A stretch of 59,409 bases of DNA from CAYXDO01 sp964463485 (GCA_964463485.1 CAYXDO010000062.1:1-59409); one strand, 5' to 3'; shown: positions 41,406-52,343, numbered from the stretch's first letter. A program made the numbers and translations. Notes: a model not told the origin generated them from the letters alone.

Positions 41406-43165
41406 GTCAGGCGAGGTCCGACCGCTTCGCGAGGGGCCTGGCTCGGCTTGCGCCGACTCCTTCGGAGCCGCCGACGGTCGAGAGCTCGCCGTCGATGATA
41501 CCCTCCGCGGCCCCGAGTCATGAGTCCGGCGCCGGACGACAAGCTCCGGACCTCCAGGCGAGGGCGGTCGGTCGACGGTCGACCGACCTGCTCGACGAGG
41601 CTCCTCGGAGCCGGGATCGGTCTCCGGAGGCTCGCGGCGCGCTCGACGCGCTCCTCGCTCGCGGTGCTTCCGGAGGGACCGCCGCGCTTCGACCGAGCGA
41701 GCGATCGAGCGACCCGACTCGAGCGCTCGGGGCCCTCTTGGCTCGCGCGGCGTCCGCGGGGGACGCCATCGTGGTCCCGGACGCCGATGAGTTGGGGACG
41801 AGGAGAGTCTCCTTTTCGCGTCCGGTGCCTCGGCCGGACCGCGTCGAGTCGGTCGCACCCCTGACACCGGGGACACTCACCCCTGTGGTCACTTTGGGCC
41901 CTGCGGCCGCGGAGCTCGAGAGTTTGGAGCGACCCGAACGAATTCAGCGCCTCCGGAGCCTCTTGGACGCGTTCGTCGCGCGCTCCGCGCCCGTGGCGCG
42001 CCGGGCGCTGCCTCGGGCACCGCCGCCCGCGATCGGTGAGCCGCTCGATCAGCACGGGTTCGCTCGAGCGCTGCGTCAGTATTTGGAGCCAGCCCACTGC
42101 CACGGTCGAAGCCCGGTCCGCGGCGCGTTGGAGATTGGAGCGCACGTCGTCGCTGCGCTCGCACGCGACGCGCGGCTCGGTGACTTCGACCCGCGACGGA
42201 TGTTGATCCTCGACACCGAGACGACGGGGCTCGCGGGAGGGACGGGTACGCTGCCGTTTCTCGTGGGTTTGGCGAGGTTCGAGGACGAGTCGCTGGCGCT
42301 CGAGCAGTTGTTGGTATGTCGGCCGGGGCACGAGCTGCCGGCGCTCGTGCTCCTCAAGAGTCGCATCGAGTCGGCGACGAGTCTGGTGACTTACAACGGC
42401 AAGTCCTTCGACTGGCCGATCCTGCGAAATAGGTTCGTGATGAATCGGATCGCGCCCCCCGAGTGTCCGCCGCACTTGGACTTGCTCCACATCTCGAGGA
42501 AGGTGTTTCGGGCTCGGTTGGAGAGTGCCAAGCTCGTCAGAGTAGAGGAGGGCGTGCTCGGCTTCGTTCGTCACGACGACGTGCTGGGGTCCGCCATTCC
42601 GCAGCTGTATTGGTCTTTCGTGCGCGAGGGTGATCCAAAGATTCTGGAGAAGGTGCTCGAGCACAACTCGGCCGACGTGGTCGCGCTGGCGGCGCTCCTA
42701 GGGGTCCTTGGCGCCGCGTACGAGTCACCTCGATCGGCCTTCGACCCCCGCGATCTGCTGGGGCTGGCCGAGATCGCGTTCGACGTCGATGATTACGAGC
42801 GGGCGCTGCGCTTCGCCGAGGTCGCGGAGTCCGAGCCGACGATCGCCTACCGAGCCAAGCGACTCGCGGCCAAGGCCGCCACGCGCACGGAGCGAGTCGA
42901 GCTTGCGGTGTCGAGGCTCGAGGAAGCAAGCGCGCTCGCGCCCAACACCCTCGAGCGCACGGAGACCGACGTGGCGCTCGCGAAGCTCCTCGAGCACAAG
43001 CTGAAGTCGCTGGAGGCCGCGCTCGAGGTCGCCAAGAGAGTTCCAGACTCGGGAGACGACTCGGCGCGCCGACGAGTCCAGAGGCTCGAAGTCAAGATCG
43101 AGCGGCGGCGACGAAAACAGCTCGCCCGAGCGGTGAGTCATTCGGCAGCGAACCCAATTCAGTGA
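41402..43165 (+). CDS. mrfB: MrfB/YprB-like DEDD exonuclease with TPR region
   Basis: The product is 587 residues from ATG 41402, which overlaps the helicase stop (ATGA). The N-terminal 200 residues are low-complexity (Arg/Ser/Ala/Pro/Thr). The RNase H-like nuclease domain (about 240-440) has ILDTETTGLAGGTGTLPFLVGL with Asp/Glu of motif Exo I, VTYNGKSFDWPILRNR of Exo II, and NSADVVALA of Exo III. The C-terminal 140 residues carry TPR-like helices (YERALRFAEVAE, VELAVSRLEEASALAP). Domain content and order are those of MrfB. The extended reading from 41294 is not a start. Confidence 0.83.
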   Translation: MSQARSDRFARGLARLAPTPSEPPTVESSPSMIPSAAPSHESGAGRQAPDLQARAVGRRSTDLLDEAPRSRDRSPEARGALDALLARGASGGTAALRPSERSSDPTRALGALLARAASAGDAIVVPDADELGTRRVSFSRPVPRPDRVESVAPLTPGTLTPVVTLGPAAAELESLERPERIQRLRSLLDAFVARSAPVARRALPRAPPPAIGEPLDQHGFARALRQYLEPAHCHGRSPVRGALEIGAHVVAALARDARLGDFDPRRMLILDTETTGLAGGTGTLPFLVGLARFEDESLALEQLLVCRPGHELPALVLLKSRIESATSLVTYNGKSFDWPILRNRFVMNRIAPPECPPHLDLLHISRKVFRARLESAKLVRVEEGVLGFVRHDDVLGSAIPQLYWSFVREGDPKILEKVLEHNSADVVALAALLGVLGAAYESPRSAFDPRDLLGLAEIAFDVDDYERALRFAEVAESEPTIAYRAKRLAAKAATRTERVELAVSRLEEASALAPNTLERTETDVALAKLLEHKLKSLEAALEVAKRVPDSGDDSARRRVQRLEVKIERRRRKQLARAVSHSAANPIQ

Positions 43166-43530
43166 GGACGGATCAAACGATTGGCTTTGTGAATTCTTGC
43201 ACCGTGCTTCCGTGACGTGATCATTCTCCGTGCTCTCCGTGGTTATTTGCTGCTCGGGCGAGTTGCTGACTCGACGCAATCATCGTCGGCGTTGTCGTTG
43301 AGGTGGACGAATTCGTGGGGCTGGGCGGGCGGGAAACGTCAGGCGTGGACGAATCTGCGTCGCCTCAGTTGGCTGCGGCCCGTTGGCCACTGGTCGGAGA
43401 TCGCCCTAAGCACAGTCCGCGGCCCGCGTTGGCGCCGCGCCGGTTCTGCCCCACAAGCGGCCTCGGTCTGCTTGTCGAGCGGTCAACCTGCCCCGCAAAC
43501 GGCCGCAGGTGCCAGCGGATCGATCGAGCC
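43166..43530. other. Convergent intergenic region
   Basis: This stretch lies between the ends of the MrfB-like gene and the minus-strand hybrid kinase. No ORF in it has a domain. Two imperfect 17-bp direct repeats (CTGCCCCRCAARCGGCC) sit at 43446-43462 and 43488-43504. CTCCGTGCTCTCCGTGG near 43228 looks like a low-complexity duplication. No intrinsic terminator with a T tract was found. Confidence 0.5.
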
Positions 43531-46449
43531 TCAGCGCACCATGCTGGCGATGAGGTGCTGCAGGTTTGGGACTTCGAACGGCTTCTCGAGGCGCGGGTTC
43601 GGCACATGGTCAAGGAACTCGCGGGCACGCGGGGTGAAAGCGCCGCCCGTCATGAAGATCATCCGCTGGGCCTGGTCCGCGGCGACAAGCGCGAGCTCGG
43701 CGTGTAATTCCATCCCGCCCATATGCGGCATCATCAAGTCGCACAGGATGACGTCGAACCGCTCGCCCCCGGCGATCCGCTCCAGAGCGGGGGTCGCTGC
43801 GTCCAAGGAGACGACTTCGTGATCGGGGGTGAGCGCTCGCCGGAGAGCCGCGCCGAACATCACCTCGTCGTCGACGACTAGGATGCGGCCTCGGCGAGTC
43901 GCCGTGGGGAAGACGACCGTCGGCTCGGCCTCCGCTGTCTTCACCTGAGCGACGGGGAAGAGCGTGCGGAAGACCGTTCCCTTGCCGACCTGGCTCTCGA
44001 AGGAGAGCTCTCCGCCGAACAACGTGACGATGCGGTGGCAAATGGCGAGACCTAGCCCCGTGCCGATGCCGACCGGCTTGGTCGTGAAGAAGGGATCGAA
44101 GATGCGAGTCCGGATTTCCTTGGGGATGCCGCAGCCGGTGTCGCGGATCTCGACCATCACCCGACCGTCATTGGCAAGCCGAGTCGTGACGCGAATCTCG
44201 TTCTTCTCGGTGCTTCCCTCGGGGATCGATTGCGCGGCGTTCACGATGAGGTTCAGGAACACCTGGCCGAATCTGGCTTCGTTGCCCTCGACAGGTGGCA
44301 CATCGCCGTAGTCCTTCACCAAGCGAGCGCGATGCCTGATCTCGTTCCAGGCCAGCCGCAGCGCCGACTCGAGCACACGGCGAATATCGACCGCCTCTTT
44401 CTTCTCGGCGTCGGGGCGCGAGAAGACCTTGATGTCTCTGGCGACCTGACGCACGCGTTCGGCGGACGCCCGGGCGTCCCGAAGAGGCTCCTCCACGCTG
44501 GCGAGCTGCCCGCTGAGCCAGATCCGAAGGTCATCATGAGCACTGGGCTTGGCGCTTTGCAGGCGCGATCGGACGTCGTTGCCGAACGAATTCAGCCCCT
44601 GGTTGACGAACTCGAGGTTTGCGATGAGCGCCGCGAGCGGGTTGTTGATTTCGTGCGCGACGCCTGCTGCCATGGTGCCAACCGTCGCCATGCGGTCAGA
44701 GAGCATGAGCTGGGACTGCACGCGTAGCTGCTCGGAGATGTCTCGGCCAATCGACAATACGAGGCGCTCGCCGCCGACGGTCAGCGGGGTCGAGTTGAAC
44801 TCGACGGACACGATGGCCCCATCGGCCCTCGCCAGCCGCACACACCGGTTCCTACTGCTTCCCCGTTCCACTTCCTCCTTGTACTGCCGCATTTCCTCGC
44901 CGACTTGGCCCGCCGCCTCGAAGTCCCGAACATCGCGGCCGATGATTTGGTTTCGAGGGAGCGCGAGCAGCTCCTCCGTCCGCCGGTTCACCTCGCGGAT
45001 CGTGCCTTCTGGAGTCAAGACCACGATGACATCGTGCGCGTGCTCCATCAGCGTTGCGTATCGATGGCTGGCCGCCGTCGCCTCGAGGTGTGCGGCGACC
45101 AGGGCCATCGCCCTGCCGATCTTCGCGGCCAGGTTCTCCGCGAACCCAACGGAGTCCGGGTCGGTGATGTCGCTGCGGGAGGCGAGGACCATCACCCCCA
45201 CGCACCGGCCGTCAGATCTCAGCGGGACGAGCAGTCCCGACTTGGAACACTCCCCATCTAGGATCCCGGCCGCGATGTCCGCAGGCACCTGAGCCGAGGG
45301 AATGACGCAGGTGTTCGACGCGGAGACGATATCCTGGAACAGCGACTCTAGCCCGAAGAAGTCAGCCAGCCGCTCATGGTTGGCAGGATTGAAGCCGATG
45401 GCATGCTGGAGGACCGGAGCGCCGTCGGGGCCCGCAAGGTACAGGGCGACACGCGAGAGCCCTGCGGCGTCCAGGCACGCGATGAGCGCCTCCCGGACCG
45501 TGTTCTCGCCTCGGTTCTCAGACATGGTCGCGAGTCGGTGGAAGAACGCGAGCTGCGCCCCTTGGAGCGCGCAGGCGCGGCCGAGATCCCCGTTTGCTCG
45601 AACTTGCCTCTGGAGCTGTCGGATGAGACGCTGCCTGTGTTCGTCGATGAGCAGCTCGACGGGCTCGATGGGTCGCGGCGCGTCCACAGCCAGGCTGGCG
45701 ACGAGCGCGTCCAATACCTGTTTGGACTCGGGCGTCCGGCGAACGAGGGCATTGGCGCCGACCCTCCGGGCCAGGCTCTGGTCCTCATCCTCGAAGTAGT
45801 GCGAAGACACCAGGGTCACGGGCACTCGGGCGAGCGCGGGATCCCTCCTGATCCGAAGGCACAGCTCGAAGCCATCCGTGCCAGGCATGAGGATGTCGCT
45901 GATGATCGCGTCGGGTGGATTGTTCGCAGCGTGCGCGAGCGCCGCGGAAGCGTCCGACGCGGTGGCCACTTCGAAGCCGTAGCTGGTCAACTGGAGACTG
46001 AGCAGCTTGAGCTGCATGGGTTCGTCGTCGACCAAGAGGACTCGGCGAGCGCGACCCAGGTTGGGGTCCGCTCCGCTCAGCACGGGTAGGTGCAAGCGGA
46101 TCGCGTCCACGAGGCGCGACGGCTCGATGGGCTTGACGAGGAAAGAGGTGAACCCGGCGCTGACCGACCGGGCCTCCTCCATCCCCTCGAGAAACCCAGA
46201 GAGCGCGATGATCGGAAGGTCCTGTCCGCCGGGAAGACCTCGCAGCTTCCGGACGAGGTCGATTCCCGCCATGTCCGGCAGGCAGAAATCCTGGAGGACA
46301 AGATCTGGCGCCTGGCGCTTCATGTGCTCGAGCGCCGTGCGGGCGTCCTGAGCTTCCAGGACGCGTAGACCTTCACGTTCGAGGGCTACGCGGAACATTT
46401 TTCGCGTGGTTGGGTTGTCTTCCACCACCATGATCGTGTGCTCACACAT
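43531..46449 (-). CDS. Hybrid histidine kinase, REC-REC-GAF-PAS-HK-REC
   Basis: The 972-residue product starts at ATG 46449 (AGGGGGAA upstream). Two receivers open it, with Asp sites in LVLQDFCLPD and AIISDILMPG. A GAF-like domain (about 320-480) and a PAS domain (about 490-610, ATLMEHAHDVIVVLTPEG) follow. The kinase core has the phosphorylated His in GVAHEINNPLAALI, then the N, G1 and G2 boxes (NLIVNAAQSI, DTGCGIP, GTGLGLAI). A third receiver, VILCDLMMPHMG, is at the C-terminus. No TM helix is visible, so it is cytosolic. Its start overlaps the lone receiver gene by 8 bp. Phosphate likely moves His to C-terminal Asp; the two N-terminal receivers take input. Confidence 0.88.
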   Translation of the reverse strand: MCEHTIMVVEDNPTTRKMFRVALEREGLRVLEAQDARTALEHMKRQAPDLVLQDFCLPDMAGIDLVRKLRGLPGGQDLPIIALSGFLEGMEEARSVSAGFTSFLVKPIEPSRLVDAIRLHLPVLSGADPNLGRARRVLLVDDEPMQLKLLSLQLTSYGFEVATASDASAALAHAANNPPDAIISDILMPGTDGFELCLRIRRDPALARVPVTLVSSHYFEDEDQSLARRVGANALVRRTPESKQVLDALVASLAVDAPRPIEPVELLIDEHRQRLIRQLQRQVRANGDLGRACALQGAQLAFFHRLATMSENRGENTVREALIACLDAAGLSRVALYLAGPDGAPVLQHAIGFNPANHERLADFFGLESLFQDIVSASNTCVIPSAQVPADIAAGILDGECSKSGLLVPLRSDGRCVGVMVLASRSDITDPDSVGFAENLAAKIGRAMALVAAHLEATAASHRYATLMEHAHDVIVVLTPEGTIREVNRRTEELLALPRNQIIGRDVRDFEAAGQVGEEMRQYKEEVERGSSRNRCVRLARADGAIVSVEFNSTPLTVGGERLVLSIGRDISEQLRVQSQLMLSDRMATVGTMAAGVAHEINNPLAALIANLEFVNQGLNSFGNDVRSRLQSAKPSAHDDLRIWLSGQLASVEEPLRDARASAERVRQVARDIKVFSRPDAEKKEAVDIRRVLESALRLAWNEIRHRARLVKDYGDVPPVEGNEARFGQVFLNLIVNAAQSIPEGSTEKNEIRVTTRLANDGRVMVEIRDTGCGIPKEIRTRIFDPFFTTKPVGIGTGLGLAICHRIVTLFGGELSFESQVGKGTVFRTLFPVAQVKTAEAEPTVVFPTATRRGRILVVDDEVMFGAALRRALTPDHEVVSLDAATPALERIAGGERFDVILCDLMMPHMGGMELHAELALVAADQAQRMIFMTGGAFTPRAREFLDHVPNPRLEKPFEVPNLQHLIASMVR

Positions 46450-46840
46450 CGTTTCCCCCTCTCGACTCTTGCTCGCGTAGGTGGCGGGCGACAATTCGCG
46501 GAAGTGCCTCGGTATCGATTGGTTTTGGGACGTAGTCGTCGCACCCGGCTTCCCGCGCACGCTCGGCGTCGCCCTTCATCGCGTACGAGGTCACGGCGAC
46601 GATGGTGACGCCCTTGGTGGCGGGCGCGGCCTTGAGCTTGCGCGTGAGCTCCAGGCCGTCCATGCCAGGGAGCTGGAGGTCCATCAGGATGAGTCGCGGT
46701 CGAAAGGTCGCCATTTCGGCCAAAGCCTGCTCGGCATCCTGGGAGGTCCGAACGTGATATCCCGCGCCGCTGAGCAAGACGCGCAGCAACTTGAGATTCG
46801 TTGGGTTGTCGTCGATCACGAGAATGGATTCACCGGACAT
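46442..46840 (-). CDS. Single-domain response regulator (CheY/DivK-like receiver)
   Basis: The 132-residue protein from ATG 46840 (GGGAGG upstream) is one receiver domain. The acidic pocket is in ILVIDDNPTN, the phospho-Asp in LILMDLQLPGMDG, the switch Thr/Ser in VAVTSYAMKGD, and the Lys in DDYVPKPID. It has no output domain, so it is probably a phosphate shuttle between the two kinases around it, or a DivK-like partner. It overlaps the giant PAS kinase (11 bp) and the hybrid kinase (8 bp). Confidence 0.9.
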   Translation of the reverse strand: MSGESILVIDDNPTNLKLLRVLLSGAGYHVRTSQDAEQALAEMATFRPRLILMDLQLPGMDGLELTRKLKAAPATKGVTIVAVTSYAMKGDAERAREAGCDDYVPKPIDTEALPRIVARHLREQESRGGNDV

Positions 46841-49800
46841 GACGACCTCCCTGGGCATGGTCACCCACAAGCCGTTGGATCTCCTGGGTGAGTGCGCCTA
46901 CGCCTCCGCCGCCCTTGACCACCACGGCCTCGGCCGACGCTTGGAGGCGCGAACGCTCTGACTGCGAGAGGTCCTTGATGGTCCACACGATCACCGGGAG
47001 GTCTTTTCCAGCAGGGCTCTGTCTCAAGCGGCCGATAAACTCGAAGCCGCTCATCCGCGGCATGAGGAGATCCACGACGACAGCCGCCGGTGGCGCCTCG
47101 GCGATCTGCTCGAGCGCACTTACCGCATCGCTCATGCAGAGCGCGCGATACCCGAGCTCCTCGAGCGCTGCCTTGGCGAGGCGCAAGGTCGCGTCGTCGT
47201 CATCGACCACGAGGACCGGCTGTGGTCCGGCCGATAGGCCAGCTCGCCGAAGCGCGTGCAGGAGGTCTGGGGCGGCGACCGGTTTGACGAGCAGATCCTC
47301 GACCGAGAAGCCCGCTCCGAGTCCCCTATCGGCGACGACGGTGACGATGATTGCTTTGGTGTCGCGATTGAGCTCGGTGCAGCGGATGGCGGCGAGCACG
47401 GACCAGCCGCTCATGTCGGGCAACAGCAGATCCAGGGTGATGGCCGCGAACGCACGCTCCCGGCAACGAGAGAGCGCTTCGCTACCGCTCTGCACTGCCT
47501 CGACCAGGTATCCCGCGGCTGTGAGGGTCGCCGAAAGCCAGCGGCGGTCTTCGGCGTCGTCCTCGATGACGAGGATCCTGGGGCCGCCCGGTTGAGCGCG
47601 ACCGACTTCGGGGGGCTTGCTCAGTGGACTCGCGGCGCCGACCTGAACGATGCGCGGGAGCACCGCCGCGAAGGTGCTGCCCTTTCCGGGGGTGCTCTCG
47701 ACATCGACGCGTCCTCCGTAGGCCTCAGCGATGCGTTTGGTCAGGGCGAGACCAAGGCCCGTGCCTTGGTAGCGTTTCGAGGTCGTCGAGTCGAGCTGCT
47801 GGAACTCCACGAAGAGGCGATGCCGGTCCTCAGGCCTGATGCCGATGCCGGTGTCCTGTACTTCGATGCGGAAGGCGGCGTCGCCCTCGGGCCTGCATCG
47901 TAGCCAGACGCGGCCTTCCTCTCTGGTGAACTTCAGGGCATTGGAGAGGTAGTTGTAGAGAATCTGCTTCAGCTTGGATGGGTCGCCCACGACTTCGGAG
48001 ACCGCCGCGTCGACCTCCAGGTCGACCTTGATGCGCTTGTTTGCGGCGATCGTCCGTAGGACGTCTCGCACCTCGCCGAAGAGCTTGTCGAGATTGACCG
48101 ACTCGGCCCTGAGCTCGATGCGTCCGGCCTCGACTTTGGCGAGGTCGAGCACGTCGTTGATGAGCTGGAAGAGGTGGCGGCCGCTGGTCAAGATGTCGCC
48201 GAGATACTCCCTGTGTGTGTCGGCCATCGGGCCGACCTTGCCGTTGTGCATGAGCTCGGCGAACCCGATGATGCCGTTGAGCGGCGTGCGCAGCTCATGG
48301 GACATGTTGGCGAGAAACTCGCTCTTCATGCGATTCGCCTGCTCGACGCGGCGGTTCTGCTCCTCGAGCTCTTCGTTCTTCTTTCGGAGCTGTTCTTCGA
48401 GTGCCTTCTGGGCGGTGATGTCCTTCGAGATCAGCACGTAACCTATGGGCTTGCCCGCCGAGTCGCGGCGCAGCGTAATCGCGACCTGCGCCGTGAATCT
48501 TTGGCCGTTCTTGCGGACACGCTGGAACTCGCCCTCGAACTTCCCAGTGGACAGTGCGAGCACGAGCGCCTCCGACACCCTGCCTGACTCGATGTCCTCT
48601 GGCGTGTGGAGGATGCGGGAGTTGGTCTTGCCGATCATCTCATCGGTCACGTACCCGTAGGTACGCCGAGCGCCCTCGTTCCAGGCCAGGATCGTGCCGG
48701 TAAGGTCCTTGGCAATGATCGAGTACTCTGTGGAGCTCTCGAGGATGTTGTTGAGGAACGCGGTGGTGTCGGTGAGCTCGCGATTGCGTTGGGTGACTTG
48801 ACCCTCGAGGCGCTTCTGGTCGGTGATGTCGCGGGCCGCGGCAAAGACGCCGCGCAGCTTCCCATCGGCGCCGGTGAACGTCGTGGCGTTGTAGGAGACG
48901 ATCGTCTCGCGGCCGTCCTTGCCGCGCAGGGTCAGCTCGAAGTTGGTCACTCGCCGTTCGGCGAGCACCTTGCGAATGCCGTCCTCGGCTCGCTGGGGGT
49001 CGGTGAAGTATTGCTTGAACGGGGTGCCGATAATCTCCTCGCGGGAGCACCCGGTCACCTCACACATCTGCCGGTTGACGTCGGTGAGGATACCGAGGGC
49101 ATCGGTGGTCATCAGCGCGTCGATGTTCGACTCGATGAGGCCACGCGTATAGGTCTGCTGGTCACGCAGCTCCTGCTCGATACGCTTCTGCTCGGTGATC
49201 TCGCGTGCCGAGGCGAGGATGCCTCCGACCTCGCCAGTGGTCTCCTTGAAGACCGCGGCGTTGAAGGAGACCGAGACTCGGCGGCCGGCCTTCGACTTGA
49301 TGATCAGCTCGTAGTTGGTCACTAGCCCGTCATCGAAGGTCTGCTTCACTCCGGCGCGCGCTCGCTCGCCATCGGTGAAGTAGTCCACGAAGGGGCTGCC
49401 GATGAGCCGTTTGCGGTTGTAGCCGGTCAGCTTGACAGTCTGCTCGTTGACGTCGGTGATGATGCCGTCCGGGTCGACCGTGACCAGCGCATCGACCGAG
49501 GACTCGATGAGGCTTCGGTTGTACGCCTGCTGCTCGCGGAGCTGCTCCTCGAGCCTCTTTTGGGCCGTGATGTCGCGAGCGGCGGCGAGGATGCCCGCGA
49601 CTCGACCCGCCGTGTCGTTGAACGTGCCAGCGTTGAAGGAGACAAGGGTCCGTTTGCCGGAGCGCGACTTTAGGACTAGCTCGTAGTTGGCCACAAGGGA
49701 CTCGTCGAGCGCCTGGCGCACTCCGGCGACCGCTCGCTGCGGCTCGGTGAAGTAGTCCTTGAATGGGCTGCCGATCAGCTCCTCTCGGGAGTAGCCGGTC

Positions 49801-52315
49801 AAGCGCGCGAACTGCTCGTTGACATCGGTGATGGTGATCTCTGGGTTCACGGTCACCAGCGCGTCCACGGAAGACTCGATGAGGCCGCGGTTATAGGTCT
49901 CGGACTCACGCAGCTTCTCCTCGAGGCGCCGCTGTTCAGTGACGTCGCGGGCCACGGCGAAGATGCCGCGGACGTTCCCGGCAGCGTCCTTGAATATGGA
50001 GGCATTGAACGACACCAGGATATGGCGGCGGTGGCGAGACCGCAGCGTGAGCTCGTAGTTGGTGACATAGCCTTCGTCGAGCGTCCTTTTCACACCAGCG
50101 GCGGCACGGTCGGGCTCGGTGAAGTAGTCTTTGAACGAGCTGCCGAGCAACAGCTCCCGGGGGTAGCCGGACAGCTTTACGAGCTGCTCGTTGACATCGG
50201 TGATGGTGTTGTCTGGGCCGACGGTGAGCATCGCATCGACTGACGAGTCGATCAGGCCGCGGTTGTACGCTTGCGCCTGCCGCAGCTGTTCCTCGAGTCG
50301 CTTCTGGTCGGTGATGTCGCGGGCCGCGGCGAAGACGCCCTTGAGCTTGCCATCGGCGCCCGTGAACGTGGTGGCATTGTAGGACACCACTAGCTCTTTG
50401 CCGGCCTTGGCGCGGATGGTGAGCTCGTAGTTGGTGACCCGCCCGTCGCTCAGCACGCGGCGGATCCCGTCCTCCGCCCGTTTGGGGTCGGTGCAGTAGT
50501 CTTTGAACGGCGTCCCGACGAGCTCCTCCCGCGTCCGGCTGGTCACCGCGCACATCTGTTTGTTGACGTCGGTGAGGATTCCCAGCGGGTCTGTCGTCAT
50601 GAGCGCGTCGATGTTGGATTCGACCAAACCGCGCGTGTAGACCTGCTGCTCGCGAAGATCTTGCTCGAGCTGCTTCTGGTCCGAAATGTCACGGGCGGCG
50701 GCGAAGATACCGGCGACGCGACCCTCGGTGTCCTTGAAGACCGAGGCGTTGAAGGACACCTTCGTCTCGCGGCCTGCAACGGAGCGGACGACCAGCTCAT
50801 AGTTCTTGACCAGCCCTTCGTCGAACGTCTTCTTGACGCCCACCCTCGCCCGCTCAGGCTCGGTGAAGTAAACATCGAAGAGGCTCCCGATGAGCTTCTG
50901 GCGTGTGTGACCGGTCAGCCGCGCCATCTGCTCATTCACGTCGGCGATCCTGCCTGCGGGGTCGACCGTGACCAGGGCGTCGACCGAGGCCTCGATGAGG
51001 CTGCGGCTGTAGTTCTGTTGCTCGCGGAGTTGCTGCTCGAGCTGGCGCTGCTCGGTGACGTCGCGAGCCACCGCAAAGATACCCCTCACCTTGCCGGCAG
51101 CGTCCCTGAAGATCGAGGCGTTGAAAGAAACGACCACCTGCCGGCCGCTCGGCGTGTGCAGCGTCAGCTCGTAGTTGGTGACGTAGCCTTCGCGCAGCGT
51201 CTGCCTGACACCGCCGCCAGCGCGCTCGGGCTCGGTGAAGTAGCGGTCGAAGCGGCTTCCCACGAGTTTGTCCTTGGAGACCTCGGTAAGGCGCACCATC
51301 TGCTCATTCACGTCGCTGATGGTTAGGTCCCTGTCCACGGTCACCATCGGGTCGACCGAGGACTCGATGAGGCCGCGAGTGTAGTTCTGAGCTTGCCTGA
51401 GATCCTCTTCCAGGCGCTTCTGCTCGGTGATGTCNNNNNNNNNNNNNNNNNNNNNNNNNNNNNNNNNNNNNNNNNNNNNNNNNNNNNNNNNNNNNNNNNN
51501 NNNNNNNNNNNNNNNNNNNNNNNNNNNNNNNNNNCTTCCAGGCGCTTCTGCTCGGTGATGTCGCGCGCGGCCGCGAAGACGCCCTTGAGCTTGCCGTCGG
51601 TCGCGCGAAAGGTCGTAGCGTTGTAAGAAACTACGGTCTCTTTTCCGGCCCGCGAGCGCATCGTCAGCTCGTAGTTGTTGACCTGGTCCTCGCCGAGCAC
51701 CTTGCGGATGCCATCCTCAGCGCGTTTCGGATCGGTGAAGTACCGCTTGAACGGCGTGCCGATGAGCTCCTGTCGCGGATGGCCGGTCATCTCGCACATT
51801 TGGCGGTTGACGTCGGTGATCATGCCAAGCGGGTCCGTCGTCATCAGCGCGTCCATGTTGGACTCGATGAGGCCGCGGTTGTATTCCTGGGACTCGCGGA
51901 GCTCACGATCGACCCGCTCGGAGTCGGTCAGGTCACGCGATACCATCGTCAGGCCAATCGGTGCGCCGTGCAGATCGCGCCTGAGCGTCATGGTCACCTG
52001 GGCGGTAAAGCCGCTGCCGTCCTTTCGCACCCGGCGGATGCGCCCCTCCCACTTCCCGGCGTCGCGAGCCTCCTTGAGGAACGCGCTCGCGCGGCCCGTC
52101 TTCACGTCGTCGGGGTCGTGCAGCAAAAAGGCGCTTCTGCCGAGGACGTCGTTCGGCTCGTAGCCGTAGATACGCCGTGCGCCCTCGTTCCAGGCCAGGA
52201 TGTGGCCGTCCAGGTCTTTGGCGATGATCGCATACTCAGTCGAGCCCTCGAGCACCGAGTGCAGGAACGCGGCCTGCCCCCCAAGGTCCATGTCGCGCAA
52301 CAGGATTTGACCCAT
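46830..52315 (-). CDS. Giant multi-PAS hybrid histidine kinase (interrupted by assembly gap)
   Basis: The gene runs from ATG 52315 to a stop at 46830 and is cut by 100 N. Its N-terminal part reads two PAS modules up to the gap, and the other side continues with eight. Overlapping the identical 28-bp ends restores one frame of 1785 codons. The modules are about 124 residues each: the first and last share STEYxIIAKDLxGxILAWNEGA, and the others are SVDALVTVDP.. or NIDALMTTDP.. types. The kinase core follows, with LANMSHELRTPLNGIIG and DTGIGI, GTGLGLAL. Two receivers end it (ITLDLLLPD and VVVDLLMPRM). No TM segment is seen. It probably senses redox, light or small ligands through PAS and passes phosphate to receivers in the locus. 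Confidence 0.86.
51435..51534. other. Assembly gap of 100 N flanked by identical 28-bp ends
   Basis: Exactly 100 N separate two contig ends inside the PAS kinase gene. The last 28 bases before it (51407-51434) are identical to the first 28 after it (51535-51562). Joining the ends at this overlap removes 128 bases and puts both sides in one frame. The round N count is a placeholder, not a measured length. Confidence 0.95.
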
Positions 52316-52327
52316 GGCTGAAGATCA

Positions 52328-52343
52328 AGCACGTCACGTGCCC
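52328..52343 (-). promoter_or_regulatory. Palindrome and possible sigma-54 -24/-12 element before the PAS kinase
   Basis: On the minus strand GGGCACGTGACGTGCT matches the sigma-54 pattern (GG, 10 nt, GC) with two mismatches to the full consensus. It also contains the palindrome GCACGT-C-ACGTGC (52329-52341). A start here would fall about 2 nt before the ATG, i.e. a nearly leaderless message, and no Shine-Dalgarno is visible. The gene just upstream encodes a sigma-54 activator. An operator for another regulator is equally possible. Confidence 0.25.

Noticed and set aside
51341..52315. Separate short PAS protein ending in the N gap
   Set aside because: The end is an artefact of the 100 N; the module continues on the other side and joins in frame when the 28-bp ends are overlapped.
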